Assembly (NCBI GenBank): GCA_036365145.1
Contig: JAEOAD010000004.1
Coordinates: 49,816,001-49,880,000 of the forward strand
Source of the DNA: Orientallactaga sibirica
Taxonomy: Eukaryota; Chordata; Mammalia; Rodentia; Dipodidae
Length of the DNA: 64,000 nucleotides
Reading direction: 5' to 3'
The first letter of the stretch is position 1, and each line of letters begins with the position of its first letter. The notes beneath the pieces are model-generated. The model searched no databases. It was given only the letters and a program-made list of their open reading frames with translations, and had not been told where the DNA came from. A program made the position numbers and the translations under genes. Shown here piece after piece: positions 12,850 to 25,275 of the stretch.

Positions 12850-14239
12850 CATTTGCCTTTTAGCTTTGCTTGCTTTCTTCCTTCTACTCTAGCCTGAGAA
12901 AAGAAGCAAAAATCTTGAAAACTCAAACTTCATCTTGTCATCACAACAATGGAAGCTGGAATGGTTCTGTATACTGCAAATCACTATCATTTTTTTTTTA
13001 TTTCCTGACTTAATTATGAATCAAACACACCAAAACTAAATCAAGGTTGGAGTTCTATGAAAATGAGCATCATGAGAATGAATGATTTGGGGTGGAAAAG
13101 GCAATATTAACTTACACAGAACAGATTACCATGCGAAGTAGGTAAAAGAATGCTTCCCTTTCCTATTTTCATAAAAATAGCTGCTCGTTCTCTTCTCACA
13201 TGATTGAGCCATCAAGTTCACCCAACAGCGTTTAAAAGGAGTCCATGTTTGTTCATGCCTCTCTCAACTGTTTTTCTGAGGCTTATCATTTAATGTATTC
13301 TCTATGTATTTCAGATTACCAAGTGTAGGTTAGTCATTTTTATGCAACTGAATTATCTTTATTTAACATCGAATATGTTACCTCATTGCTTTAGAACAAA
13401 AAATATTCTACTAAGTTTTCTTTTTTTTATTTCATCTGAACAAATAATGCTAGCATACTTCCAAATCTATGGCTACATTAGACCCATATTTGTCTACTGT
13501 CACAAAAAAGCTCCCCTGCTGCTTCTTCCTTGAATACTGATTCCATTTCTTACTGACCCTGTTTCACACTTGGGTTATGATCCATATATTATCAGAGAAA
13601 AGATCAAACTAAGAATACATTTCTAAATGCTAGAAGATTTTCAAAGTGATTTAATCTAGTAAGGGAAGAAATTTGTTTTGAGAAGGAACCATAAATGTTC
13701 CCCTGAAGTAGTGTGTGCCTGAAATACAAAAAGAGCTCATTTGTTATATTATGTTACACTTTTCCCTTTAAGCAAATTTCCAAAAGTCCACAGCATAATT
13801 TTTGAGATAGTGAAATAAATCATTAAGTATAGGTATTCCACACTGTGGGGATGTCCACAGAAAGAAGTTCTCACAGTCCTTTGCTCAGCAGCACACACAC
13901 CAGACTATGGATACATGAGCTAGAACTGTGATAGGCAGTTTTCAAAAAGTTTTATAAAAGGTTTGAAAATGGGGCTTATGATCAGAAAAGGTGGCACGCT
14001 CTCACTGCCAACATTACTTTACAAAGGTATTTGTCCCACCCCCAACAGAAGCTACAGCTCAAATTAGGATGGATTGACTACAGAGATCTTTCACTCTACA
14101 TAGCCTGTTCAAATGGTGCAGTAATGACCAGTTGTTCATTTTGTAAGTTCAGTGTACTTCTCTTTTTCATTTTCTCTAGAGGGAGGGTGTTTGTGAATCT
14201 TACAGAAATCATTGTATTATTCACAATTTTCATGCATGC

Positions 14240-14286
<47 letters not shown>

Positions 14287-14449
14287 ATATCTCTGGTGTC
14301 ATACCTATGCATGTGTGTATGTGCGGATACAAATGCCTTGTATGTGAGTGCAATAGCCATAGACAAACTTCAGGTACTCTTTTCTACTGTTCAAGCATAT
14401 ACTTCCTTGAGCTTAGATCTCTCCCGCAACCTGGAGCTGCTGTTTAAGG
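12850..14449. other. Unique AT-rich DNA with one TG microsatellite
   Basis: No transposon or exon recognised. The ORFs over 14031-14514 arise because TG repeats are open in several frames. Confidence 0.5.
14243..14284. repeat. (TG)n microsatellite
   Basis: About 20 uninterrupted TG units following tgcatgcgta; likely length-polymorphic and capable of Z-DNA formation. Confidence 0.95.
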
Positions 14450-14634
14450 GTCAGTGGTCAGCAAGCCCCCATGACTCTCCAATGTCCACAGAGTGGGGAT
14501 ACAAATGTACATGACTATTCCAAGCTTTGAATGTGGTTTCTGGAGAATCAAACTTGCATGGTTTCAGTCTCTTAGGCTCTCAGGCTGAAGGGGCAGGCAC
14601 TCTTAACCACTGAGCAATCCTTCCAGCTCCTTCT
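14450..14634 (-). mobile_element. B2-superfamily SINE, antisense, diverged
   Basis: Ends with gcactcttaaccactgagca and atccttccagctcc, the complement of a B2-type head. The preceding body is not the common DIP body, so it is an older relative. Confidence 0.6.
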
Positions 14635-14678
14635 TTGAAATATCTCTTTAATCCCTGCCATGAAGAGCTTCAGATTTC

Positions 14679-14679
14679 G

Positions 14680-14706
<27 letters not shown>
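14679..14706. repeat. Poly(A) run
   Basis: About 27 consecutive A residues not attached to an obvious SINE body; possibly the tail of a decayed retroposon. Confidence 0.85.
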
Positions 14707-14710
<4 letters not shown>

Positions 14711-15044
14711 TTGATGGGTAGGCTACACACTCTTTTGAAGCCTTTCAAAGGTAAATCTTGGCGGATGAATTCTCCATAATGTTCTCTAAATGACTGGAAT
14801 AAGAGGGGCAATCATACAGGTCTGTAGCCAAGCCTGAAGGACTTCCAGTTCTGCCTGTTGTTCACGGGCTCGTCCTTATCAACACTTTTGGCAGGTCTCT
14901 GTTTTCTGAGCATCACCTTAGAAGAAACTCCCTCTGCTTTCACAAAAGTTTTGCTTGACTCTTTGTAGCCTCAGAGCCAAAGACATGTCAGAATTGGAAA
15001 CTATACCTCTGTGTGAGAGTTCTCAAATTCCATTTTCATTTCTT

Positions 15045-15264
15045 TTTTTAAAAATTTTATTTTATTTATTTATTAGAGGGAGAGAGAGGGAGAGAGAGAG
15101 AAAGTGAGAATGGGTGCACCAGGGCCTCTAGCCACTGCAAACAAACGATCCTCAGATGCATGTGCCACCATGTGCATCTGGCTTATGTGGAACCTGGAGA
15201 ATCAAACCAGGGTCCTTAGGTTTTGCAGACATATTCCTTAACTGCTAAGCCATCTCTCTAGCCC
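15045..15264 (-). mobile_element. DIP-like SINE, antisense
   Basis: Full antisense copy: tail, GA tract, ccagggcctctagccactgc, gcatctggcttatgtgg, and head complement. Near-identical 14-bp repeats (cattttcatttctt / cattctcatttctt) at 15031-15044 and 15265-15278 are a probable target duplication with one mismatch. Confidence 0.9.
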
Positions 15265-15424
15265 CATTCTCATTTCTTAGTTCGATGGCCTTATAAAAAT
15301 CTGTTCATTTCTTTATTCCTAGTGAACCTTTGTCTGCTTACATTTTGTATTTAGGCTTTTTGTAAATGACATTACACATTATAGTACCTTGTACAACCTA
15401 AATTAAAAAATTCAATGCAAGTGG

Positions 15425-15720
15425 CTATGGATATTATTGCTTAGTGATTAAAGACTGCCAACCCAAGCCAGATACAAAGAGGTGCATATGTCTGTTATGC
15501 CAACACACCTATGTTAATGAGAGATGGACCAAGGAGAATCCAGATGCACATGGCAGCAGTAGCAAAATGTGAGAAGTGGTGAGTAGAAGCACACTGAGAT
15601 TGTTCTCTGACCTCCAAATGTACAGTGGGGCATGTGAACCCACACATACACACAAACAGACCATACACATCATACACATACACACATCATATACATGCAC
15701 ACAAAAATAAATAATATTCT
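15425..15720 (+). mobile_element. B3/RSINE-like SINE with CA-rich 3' end
   Basis: The order of a short tRNA-like head (attgcttagtgattaaagac), a mid-part, ctctgacctccaaatgtaca and a CA-rich stretch ending in aaaataaataat is that of B3-type rodent SINEs. Confidence 0.6.
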
Positions 15721-15734
15721 TTTAAGTTTCGATG

Positions 15735-15911
15735 TACTTATTTATTTATGAGAGAGAGAGAATGGATGCACCCAGGCCTTTAGCCACTGCCAGTGAACTC
15801 CAGATGCATGGGCCACAACGTACATCTGGCTTACACAGGTTCTGAGAAATCAAACCTGGGTCATTAGGCTTTGCAGGCAAGTGATTTACAACTAAGTCAT
15901 CTCTCCAATCC
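15735..15911 (-). mobile_element. DIP-like SINE, antisense
   Basis: Tail (cttatttatttatg), short GA tract, actccagatgcatgggcc, tcattaggctttgcaggc, taagtcatctctccaatcc. It lies directly beside the B3-like element, head to the right. Confidence 0.88.
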
Positions 15912-16019
15912 AAATGATAGTATTTTTTTTAATGTATCATTTTTTTTGAAACTGAACCATAGTGATTCATGCATATTTTTGTATACTTTTAATGAACATT
16001 TTTATTTTTCTGTTCTTTT

Positions 16020-16236
16020 TTAAACTCTTCTTTTATTTGCAAGCAGAGGAGAGAGAGAGAAAAAAAGAGAGAGAGAGAGAGAGAATAGGTGCACCAGGGC
16101 CTCTAGCCACTGCAAATGAACTCCAGATGTGTGCATCATTTTGTGCAAGTGGCTTTATGTGGGTACTAGGGAATCAAACCCAGATCATTAGGCTTTGCAG
16201 GTAATTACCTTAACAGCTAGGCCATCTCTCCAGTCC
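16020..16236 (-). mobile_element. DIP-like SINE, antisense
   Basis: Full antisense copy with GA tract at about 16050-16083. Imperfect flanking repeats (ttctgttctttt / ttctattctttt) before 16020 and after 16237 are a plausible aged target duplication. Confidence 0.88.
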
Positions 16237-16239
16237 TAT

Positions 16240-16725
16240 TTTCTATTCTTTTGTCATCAGTATCTATATACCAATAGGAATATGACTTGAAGATTCTCAT
16301 AAGATTATTTTGGGATTCTTCTAAGTTTCTTCTTACATATATGTCAGAATTTCTTCAGCATATATTCTAGACTTAGAATTGCTATGGTATTCTCTAACAA
16401 TGACTGACTGATGCTCTCACATCTCATAACCTGCAACCCTGAGGGTAGTCTCAGCAATCCAATTGAGGAGGGCCCCATAGGAATGGGGGTAGGGAAGAAA
16501 AAAATGGTGATGTGTCCATACAAGTTACTACTTATTAAAAAAAAAAAGCAGAATCATAATTAATAAAACTTTAATTTTGACCTTTAAAAAAGAATTGCTA
16601 GGGCAGAACTATACACAGGCCAAATTTGAGCAGATTAGTCTCTAAAATGCCAATACTAACTCACATGCCAACCACTTGTTCCTCTACTGCATCACTGGTA
16701 TTTAAATTAATCACTCTACATAATT
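16240..16725. other. Unassigned AT-rich DNA
   Basis: Contains an 11-nt A-run near 16540. No element or exon recognised. Confidence 0.4.
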
Positions 16726-17960
16726 CTTTTTTTTTATTGACTTTTATACTTACATACAAAAAAACCCACCTGATATTTCCTTCCCCTCCCCCCATTCCAC
16801 TTTAGAACTCCAGTCTCCACCATATCCCCACCCCCTCTCCATTAGTCTCTCTTTTAATTTGATGACATCATCTTTTTCTTCTATTTTGAGGGTCTTGTGG
16901 AGTATTGCTAGGCACTGCAAGGTCATGGATATCGAGGCCAATTTCTGTCTGGGCAGTTGCATTGTAAGAGGTCATACCCTTCCTTTGGCTCTTCCATTCT
17001 ATCCGCCCCTTCTTCCGCAATGGTCCCTGAGCCTTGGAGGGTATGACAGAGGTGTTTCAGTGCTGGGCACTCCTCCATCCCTCCTTCTCAGCACTATGTT
17101 GCCTTTTGGGTCATCCCAGTGGCCATCACTATCTGAAAAGAGAAGCTTCTCTAACCAGAAGTGAGAGTAGCGTTAATATGTGAATATGAACATTAAGTGT
17201 AGTGCTTTCAGGGCAGCTTGGTGGGAATAATATATACATTTAGTCAGACAAGAGCAGGCTTATACCCCTAAGGCTCATGACCTCACCTACCACAGACTTT
17301 TACTTAGGTTTTTCAGTACCAGGTATGTATTCCCTCCCGTAGAGAGGGCCTTCAGTCCAATTATGGAGCAGTTGGTTACCCCAAGAGTAGACATGCCACT
17401 ATTGCACCCATTCAGTCATTGGGCCTGTTTGGCCAAGCTTGAATATTCAGCGTCCACTGTTTTCACTGTTGATGGCTTCTGTCTCCCATACGCTGCGTGC
17501 AGTGCAGCTTTTTCCAGCTTTCAGTTGGCTAGTCTACAAGGAGAAGGTTTTCTGCTCCATACCAGCTTGCTTTCTCAGTGACCTTGCCTCTCAGGCAAGA
17601 GATGTCTTCAGCAATAGGGTCTTACTATCTGTTTCTCAAGGGAAACCAAGGGCTTTGGCAAAAGCCTTTAATGTTTTGGAGGCTACCAGGACCTCCTTGG
17701 CCAACAACTCACTGGAAGGTATCCCATCCCAGGTACTGAAAATTTTCTAGTAACAGTCTACAGCTTCTAGACATGCCTTTATTCAAAAAGTAATTTTACA
17801 TATGTCGTATTCACAATATCTTGAGTTTAGATTGACCCTCCCCCTGCCCTTCTTTTATGCAGTCTCTTCCCATGGCCTCACTTAGGCCATTCCCCTCCCT
17901 GTGGTATCTCATTTTGTTATTAAATGTATTACAGTACTTTTCATTCTGTTTTTATATCTC
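16726..17960 (-). mobile_element. Long L1 3' UTR, antisense
   Basis: Starts with a T-rich end and a pyrimidine block at 16770-16800 (complement of the L1 polypurine tract). It continues for about 1.2 kb through ctgagccttggagggtatga, gaaaagagaagcttctctaa, tcagtaccaggtatgtattc and ggagcagttggttacccc. From memory these match the order in rodent L1 3' UTRs. It extends well beyond the sister copy at 8.2 kb. Local GC is above the flanks. ORFs on the plus strand here are antisense shadows of the UTR. Confidence 0.75.
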
Positions 17961-18420
17961 ATTTGATCTTTTAAGGTGCTGATATTTAATACTTCAGTTT
18001 ATTCATTTTTATCACTTTTGTACATACATTATGTAGCTTAAGAAATAATCATTTTATCTAAATTTCCTCTAAAAGTCATACATTCCTCCCTTTTGAAATT
18101 TGTTTTTCATTTAACCACAATAATTATATGAAAATATACAAAGTGTATGAATTTTATTTTTTGCATATGTCATGTACAGATTCTTTCAGTTACTTTTAAT
18201 GCCACCTATATCATCCACCAGTTTTCAGAAATTCATGTGATTTCCTCTGGAATTTCTGTTCAATGCCACCATCTACCTGCTCTCTCACTTCATATTTCTT
18301 TGTCTTCAAAATTATTGTACTTTGTTGCTTTATATGTATTTTAATCATCTTTGGGTTAATCATGTGGGCAAGGCTATCCCCTATAGTGTTTGAATTTTGA
18401 ATGCTGATATATTCACATCT
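17961..18420 (-). mobile_element. Old L1 ORF2-region fragment, antisense (tentative)
   Basis: Phrases such as tatgtagcttaagaaataat, gcatatgtcatgtacagatt and caaaattattgtactttgtt parallel the antisense of the distal L1 ORF2 region, with heavy divergence. It is not contiguous with the adjacent 3' UTR in L1 order, so it is probably a separate, older insertion. Confidence 0.4.
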
Positions 18421-19286
18421 TTCATAGTCTGCCTAATATCTGTCCAGTTCTTCATGCCAAAACCAAAACTAAGGTGACTCTAAGTCTACAACTCCTACTT
18501 AGCACTTTTAATGGCACTTTCACAGTTAAGAGAAAATAAGATTAGTTTTGCTCTTTGTAACAATTTTGACATTATTAAGTATTTCTAAAATGGGAAAATA
18601 GGCGATTTATTTTTTATAAATAGAAACATTCATGATATATAAACATAGCTCCTTGTTAGTCCATTGCATTCAGGTTTTCTCTTTCAAATGGGAGAAAGTA
18701 ATAGAATGGCAAGAGCTTGCATTTCTGAGATTTCCCATGTGGCACTACAAGGAAGGCAGTGTACTTCAAAAGGTTCCTCTAATTGGTTTCTGGGAAACCA
18801 GAGAATTGAATCTGATGAGAATAATGAAATTGACTGCTCCTTAATATTAATAACTTGAGAAAACAAATGTGTATGAGTGATTGCTTTTCTAATATACTTT
18901 TAAATGTTCTCTTCTTACATAAGCAGTGCTAAAATGCCACTAGATATAAAGTGGTAAGAGCTACATATCTAGAAAAAAGTACCTATGCTTGATAACTTAA
19001 ACACAGACATTCCCCATTGCAACTATGGTACCAACAACCTCATCTCCAGAGATAAATTATTCAAAGAAAGCACATTTGAAACTAAAATAGGTGTGGTCTT
19101 TGTTGCTTTTTAAGTTGTTAGCATGGCATAACATTAGTAAAAAAAAATCTTTCAACAGTTTGCAAGAAATTACTTATACACACCAAATGCTAAAGTTTAT
19201 TGCTAAAAAATAAATCAAATTATATAAGGACCCGGGACATCATATATTTCTTCAAAAACTGTAAGTAATTTGGTAAAAGTTCGAGC

Positions 19287-19322
<36 letters not shown>

Positions 19323-22279
19323 TTAACAAAGAGATGATAGATGGCTTGTGTCTTTCCTGATGTAATTTAATATACTGAAATCCATACACCATATCACCTA
19401 CATCCCCCAGTAAGTACCTGCATTACAGGAAGGCACAAAAATAGAATTCTCTGGGTCTGAGGTACTGGTGCTCATTTTTTTGTTGGAATTAAAGGATCTG
19501 CAGTTTTAAACAAATCGTATGTAAGTCAGGCACTGGTGAGCACTCTGGTCCAACTCTAACCAGTGTTGGCATCTTCCTTTGCCTCTGTCTACGGAAAAAG
19601 GTGAGATGGGTAAGATAAACCTTACATACTGTGAACGGGAATAAAGGACTTATTTTGCTCACATTAAACCCGGACTATCTAAAAAAGGATGAGATGAAAC
19701 AGTACCTCAGGTGTGATTACAATCTGATGTTACAATCAGTGAGTCTCTGGGACCAAATTCAGGATAAATTTCCAAATATGAACCCCTTAAGAAAAGCTTT
19801 ATAAGTGTAAATATTTTTGTAGGTCATCTATTGATCTAAGAAAACTAAAAATACCAGTTTATAGATTTGTGGCAATAAAGGTTTAAGGGTCATAGAAAAC
19901 AAAGACATCCAACATAATTTGTAGTCTTGAAAAGAAGAAACAGAATAATCAACAGTCAATTATTGGTAAGAAACAGAAGGCCCTACCACAGGGATATGAC
20001 CTGCTTCTATTGTGAGTATATCCTTGACCTAACCCTGAGCTCAAAGTGCTGTTCCAGCAAGGTTGCTCACTGAGAGTTTGCTAATCATTTAGTTTGGTCA
20101 ACATCTTTGTTGATGCCCATTATAGCCAGTTTCTTCTGAATTGCAAACTTGTATTTCTGGGTAAACCCTTAAAAGTTCACCAAGCAATGACCCTATATCA
20201 ATTCTTGGAAAAGGTGGTTGACATGTAGAAAGCTACTTCAGTTTGTGTCTATAGCCACAAATTTGTAGAGGCAGAAAAAAAAAAAACTCCATCTGGTTCC
20301 TGTGGAACTTGTATCAAGGTATTAGCAAAGAGTGTGTAGCCGACAAGTACAAATGAGATATGAAAAGAACAAATAAGAGTGCATGTAAAATATTTTCTTT
20401 CTCTTAAATTAAAATTTTACTCTCCAATTTTCAGTCTCAAATTAACAAATGGCACAGTGCTTGCTACTATATAGCTAAGGGACTCTGATTAAAGTTCCAA
20501 ACTTCTCTAAATCCTCATTTTCTCATATCTGAAGTGAAGGTGTTAAATTATTAGATCTCTGGAAATCATTTCAGCACTAAAAGTCTATGATTCTTGAAGC
20601 TGAACCTGAATTACATACTTCTCAGTGTGCCTACCTATTAGAAGTGTAATTATAGGCTAAAGGAAGAACACTTATCAGGAGTTATTTCTAAGATGTCAAG
20701 CTGGAAAAGGTGGTTAATATATTAAGATGTAGTTTTCTATACACAAATAAAATTGTATCAAATAAATATTGGGTCAAAATATAACAAGTTCATTTTAAAA
20801 ATAAAACCAGCTATGGCACAACATAATTATTTTTCCTTTAGTAAAATTTTTGGAGAAAACAGATGAAAAACTAAGAAGTAATGAGATTTATTGGGGCTTC
20901 TTAAAGAGAATGGAGCATGACCTAGAGAACTAATTATGTAAGCAAAGCTACAAATTATACCTCAAGTTGAAATATATAAGAGGAAGTCAAATGATGTGTA
21001 CCCTCCCAAGACAGCCATGGATAATGGAATTTCAACAGTGAATCTCATAAAACAAGCATATGAAGTAAGGCAAACACTTAAAGAATGAAGTTACAGAATT
21101 AAATCACTTGGAATTTAAGAGAAAATTATTTTGCCATAATCAAAGAAACCCAGTCTCATATCTAAAACATAATCTGTAAGAGATGATTCAAGAATTAATT
21201 TGTATATAATAAGCTACTGATTATATTGAAAAACTCTCATTTGTTAAAATAACTCAGTATTCATTCACCTTATTACCATATTTTATCTTATTTGTATATG
21301 AAAATTTATAAATTCTTCATAAAATTAACATATGGAATAGTATCTTTGTTCTTAAAGATACACAATTATATTTCATTTAATTTATTGTTATTTATATAGC
21401 CCATTTCAATAACTTTTCATTCACTAATTATATAAGAAACAAAGGAAAGAATATGGTAATGTTATCTGATGTATATGTTCCAATAACATTCCTAGTTCAA
21501 AGCCATCTTGAGAGGAAATTAAAAAATTCAAAGTCAGCTCATGGCTACCTTTAAAACTAACTTCAGAAATGATTGCTTCATGTTTAATCAACTCTCTTTA
21601 ACATAATAAATTATAAAGCATGGTTAAATCACCTTACAGGGACTACTTAAAAGTGAAAAGAGCCCCTTCCGTTTCCAACTTATTATTCCTCTTAGAGGAA
21701 GATGAGAAAGAGATACCAGATGGTTAGTTGTACATTCATACATATTAATTTAAAAGGCAGTCAAGTATCAAGTGACCCATGCTATCATTAAGTTCTCTTG
21801 TGCATACTATATAAGTCATTTTTGAGGATCACTAGTAGACTAATCATTATAAGTACCCAAATTATTTGCATTGTAGTGTAATATTTATTATCTATTATAA
21901 ATAGGGTCATGTGCTAAGTTGCATTCAATTATAATGCATTAATTGATGCTAATAGCCACACATAATAAAAAATAAGTTTCCAAATAAAAGTCACAGTAAG
22001 AATTATCTGGAAATATGAAAATGATCAGATGAAATTGTAATATCACACTGCAAATCTTTTATAAAAATTCTTAAATCCAAATAAAAAGGTTTCTCTGGGA
22101 CAAGAAAAATAAGTCTCAGAAAGGAGGCTGTTTTTCTTTAATATCTGTCCTTGTACCTCTATTCTTAGTAACATCAGCAAATTTTATGCAAGCAAAGATC
22201 TCTTCCCCCTTGAAGTGATGCAAGTGCCTTCTACAAACACCAAACACCAACCAAGTATCTCTCATGATTCTTCCAGTCC
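18421..22279. other. Longest SINE-free block in the window
   Basis: About 3.9 kb with no recognisable SINE, L1 or LTR, only a GT microsatellite and an A-run near 20277. Low GC, no ORF with familiar motifs. Elsewhere SINEs mostly occur every 1-2 kb. This could be constrained non-coding DNA, an old decayed repeat, or chance. Confidence 0.55.
19287..19320. repeat. (GT)n microsatellite
   Basis: Starts with two GC-interrupted units (gcgtgc), then about 15 pure GT units. Confidence 0.95.
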
Positions 22280-22280
22280 C

Positions 22281-22439
22281 TTTTTCTTTTTTTTTGGTTT
22301 TTCAAGGTAGGGTCTCACTCTGGCCCAGGCTGACCTGGAATTCACTATGTAGTCTCAGGGTGGTCTTGAACTCATGGCAATCCTCCTACCTCTGCCTCCC
22401 GAGTGCTGGGATTAAAGGCATGCACCACCACACCCAGCT
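22281..22439 (-). mobile_element. B1 SINE, antisense
   Basis: Well-conserved antisense B1: ggtttttcaaggtagggtct, acctggaattcactatgtag, cctctgcctcccgagtgctg, gcatgcaccaccacacccag. A 7-bp repeat (cagtccc) at 22274-22280 and 22440-22446 may be part of the target duplication. Confidence 0.93.
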
Positions 22440-22446
22440 CAGTCCC

Positions 22447-23387
22447 AAATTTTGAATGGCCTATGGAGGTGAGTACCTCAGGTTATCAGGTAGTGTCTAT
22501 CAGTGACAGTAGCATCAAACATGAACCTAGTTGTCAGGAGGCCATCACTAAGCACTCCTAGGAGCCAAGAAAGGTAGCTCAGCCTCACAGTTCAAACAGA
22601 CATAGAACATGGGCCTTTACACCATCCGATCCTGCACCCATGCATATATACAGTGCTTTGGCAGACAGGGGCATTGGGAGATCCATGACCTTGTCCTATT
22701 TGTGAACATAACTTTGAGCCACTCTCTTGAGCCACTCATATTTATTTACTTCATTATCTCGGCAGAAGTCTTTAGCAGTGTATGATGTCATTTATGTAGC
22801 TTCTTGTCTCCATGTAATTGCTTTGTGATTTAACTTCCTTGGTTCTGATATGCTAGCTACTACCTGTCTGTTCATGTTTTGTTTTCCAAAATTGGTTTGT
22901 TGTCTCCTGTTCTTTACCCAGTGAGTTCATCTTTGACAACTTCCTTTTTCTATCATTCTGACAGGATTGCAGAAAAGAGAGGAAACTAAATGCACATGTC
23001 TAATTTTCTATTATTACCTAAAATGACATTTTTCTTAAACTCATTTTCAGAAAAGGTATGACATATGGCTAATTCTAGTGGATCTGGAAATGCTTGTGTT
23101 GTTATTAAAATTAAAAATGTACCTGTATATTAATGTGACTTGATTAAGGCATGAAATTTACTGATTAATGTTGTACCAGAATTATGAGTTGAAGAAATTT
23201 CGGAGAGCTTTACTCCAGCTTGTCAGCATTACTTATTGATAATGGTAGACTGACAGTTTTCATTGGGTCCTCTTGAGACACTCAGAGCGTCTGCTGTGGT
23301 GAATGATCAAGTAGCAAATATCTACCTGACTGACCAGCAGAGTCACCAGACAGAACCATGTTAGAGCCCCTGCTTTTAACTACTTTT
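22447..23387. other. Unassigned DNA, possibly old repeat
   Basis: 22450-22730 has a higher GC content and SINE-like phrasing (ggcagacaggggcattggga) but no family I can name. The rest is AT-rich without signal. Confidence 0.35.
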
Positions 23388-23635
23388 GTGCATTTTTTAA
23401 TTTTTTTTTTTAAGAGATAGAGAGAAGAGAAAGAGAGAGAGAGAGAGGTGGCACTAAAGAGCCTCAGCCACTGAAATCAAATGCCATACATTTGCACCAT
23501 CTAGTGGGCATGTGCAACCTTACACTTGCCTCACCTTTGTGCATCTGGCTTACGTAGGATCTGGAGAGAGAGCGAACATAGGTTCTCAGGCTTTGAAGGC
23601 AATTGCCTTAACCACTAAGCCATCTCTCCAGCCAA
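23388..23635 (-). mobile_element. DIP-like SINE, long variant, antisense
   Basis: Antisense copy with a GA tract. It carries an internal insertion at about 23500-23538 (complement includes aggttgcacatgcccacta) absent from ordinary copies but shared with those at 42.3 and 53.9 kb. It also reads cctcagccact instead of cctctagccact, a second shared difference. Confidence 0.88.
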
Positions 23636-23845
23636 TATGTATAATTCTTGATCCTGGAGAAAAGATGCATCATTTTTCTTTTTCTGAAGAGTGATGGAAA
23701 GCTTGAATCTGACCTTTTTTCCCTGTATCTGGTAAAAAGCCATTGAATATGATCTTTGATGAAATGCTTTTGTGGTATCATATCACTTTTCCTGCAATAA
23801 ACTAAAAATTTGGGTTCATTGTCATTTTTGAAATCTGTGAATTTT

Positions 23846-24067
23846 TAAAAATATTTACTTATTTGAGAGATGGAGGAGGGAGGGCGAGACAAGGATGCAG
23901 ACAGAGAGATAATGGGTGCACCAGTACCTCTAGTGACTGTCAACAAACTCCAGATGCATGTGCCACCTTGTGTACCTAGCTTATGTGTGTCCTGGGGAAT
24001 TGAACCTGGGTTCTGAGGCTTTGAAAGCAAGCACCTTAACAACTAAGCCATCTCCCCTGCCATGATC
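23846..24067 (-). mobile_element. DIP-like SINE, antisense
   Basis: Tail (aaaatatttacttatttgag), GA-rich tract with GGGA units, body and head complement (ctaagccatctcccctgcc). Flanking ctgtgaatttt / ctgtggatttt (23835-23845, 24068-24078) is a probable target duplication with one mismatch. Confidence 0.88.
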
Positions 24068-24078
24068 CTGTGGATTTT

Positions 24079-25095
24079 GTTCAACAATCTAACACTGAAC
24101 TGCCACTGTTAGTGCAGGAAGAGACCACATAATTATACATATTCATAATACTGTTTCAGTAATTTCTACATAGCAAAGTAGTGAGTTACATTTCCCAGGT
24201 AAAAATCTTTTTCACATTTTAGGAACATAAATTCTCAGGTATTACTAATAAAATATTTTATCCATTGATCTAAAAGCAAATAAAAGCATTAACAAGGATA
24301 ACAAACATAAGCCAACATCATAGAAAAAAATGGTTACAATTTTGTTGCCATGTGGACAACCTATAAATGATTTATTACTCATCATTTACAACCTGACACT
24401 CTATTATTTATCATAACAGCATGTACCTTGCACTGTGACCTGAATATCATGAACTGAAGTAGTCAAGAAAAGAAATGAAGAGATATAGATTTTTCTCTCA
24501 ACATAGCTAAAAAAGTTATAAAAATACTCTTGCCAATTTTACTATTAATGAAAAAGAAATAGAACTGTTAGTATGTTAATTCTGGTCATACTGTGTGGGA
24601 ACTTCACACCCATAGTGATTACTAACTGTATTTAGAATCAATATCAATGTTCACACTGAAGCAGAGGACTAGTAAATTCCAGCCAGAATATTGTAGGCCA
24701 GACTTGCATCAGCTGGAAGACCCATCTGCAATCACTTACATGTGTACCTAGAACAATAAGCCACAGGAAAAGTGTTGGTGGCCCAGATTGCTTATATTAA
24801 ATTCTCATCAACAAGAAAATTTTCACAAAAAAAATTTAAAAGGAAGTGGGCAACTGAACCCATGTCAAGTTACAGATTCAACCTGTAATTTTGGAGAACT
24901 AGGACACAGATGTCATAGGCAAAGGACAAGTATAACTCCTCAGCTCAAGGGTGTGAATGACAAAAAAAAGTCAAATATGGAGCTAAGAAGTGTTTTGCAC
25001 ATAAAATCTGAAGAAAAACTTGTAATTATTGCTATTTTATAAATAGAAATAAGGTAATTGTATAGATGAGAGAACAGGGAGTAAAAGTAGCTTTT
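24079..25095. other. Unique AT-rich DNA
   Basis: No transposon or exon recognised; the 84-codon ORF at 24788-25042 (plus) is unremarkable. Confidence 0.5.
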
Positions 25096-25111
25096 AAAAA
25101 ATTCTTGATTC

Positions 25112-25260
25112 CTAGCTGGGCGTGGTGGCACACACCTTTAATCCCAGCACTCGGGAGGCAGAAGTAGAAGGATCACCATGAGTTCAAGGCCACCCTGAGA
25201 CTACATAGTGAATTCCAGGTCAGCCTGGGCTAGAGTGAGAACTCCAAAAATAAAATTTAA
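25112..25260 (+). mobile_element. B1 SINE with perfect 15-bp target duplication
   Basis: Clean B1: agctgggcgtggtggcacac, aatcccagcactcgggaggc, gttcaaggccaccctgagac, ggtcagcctgggctagagtg, A-rich end. Perfect repeats aaaaattcttgattc at 25097-25111 and 25261-25275 show an intact insertion. Confidence 0.96.
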
Positions 25261-25275
25261 AAAAATTCTTGATTC

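Noticed and set aside
14031..14447. 138-codon ORF with Cys-Val repeats
   Set aside because: Created by the TG microsatellite, which lacks stops in these frames.
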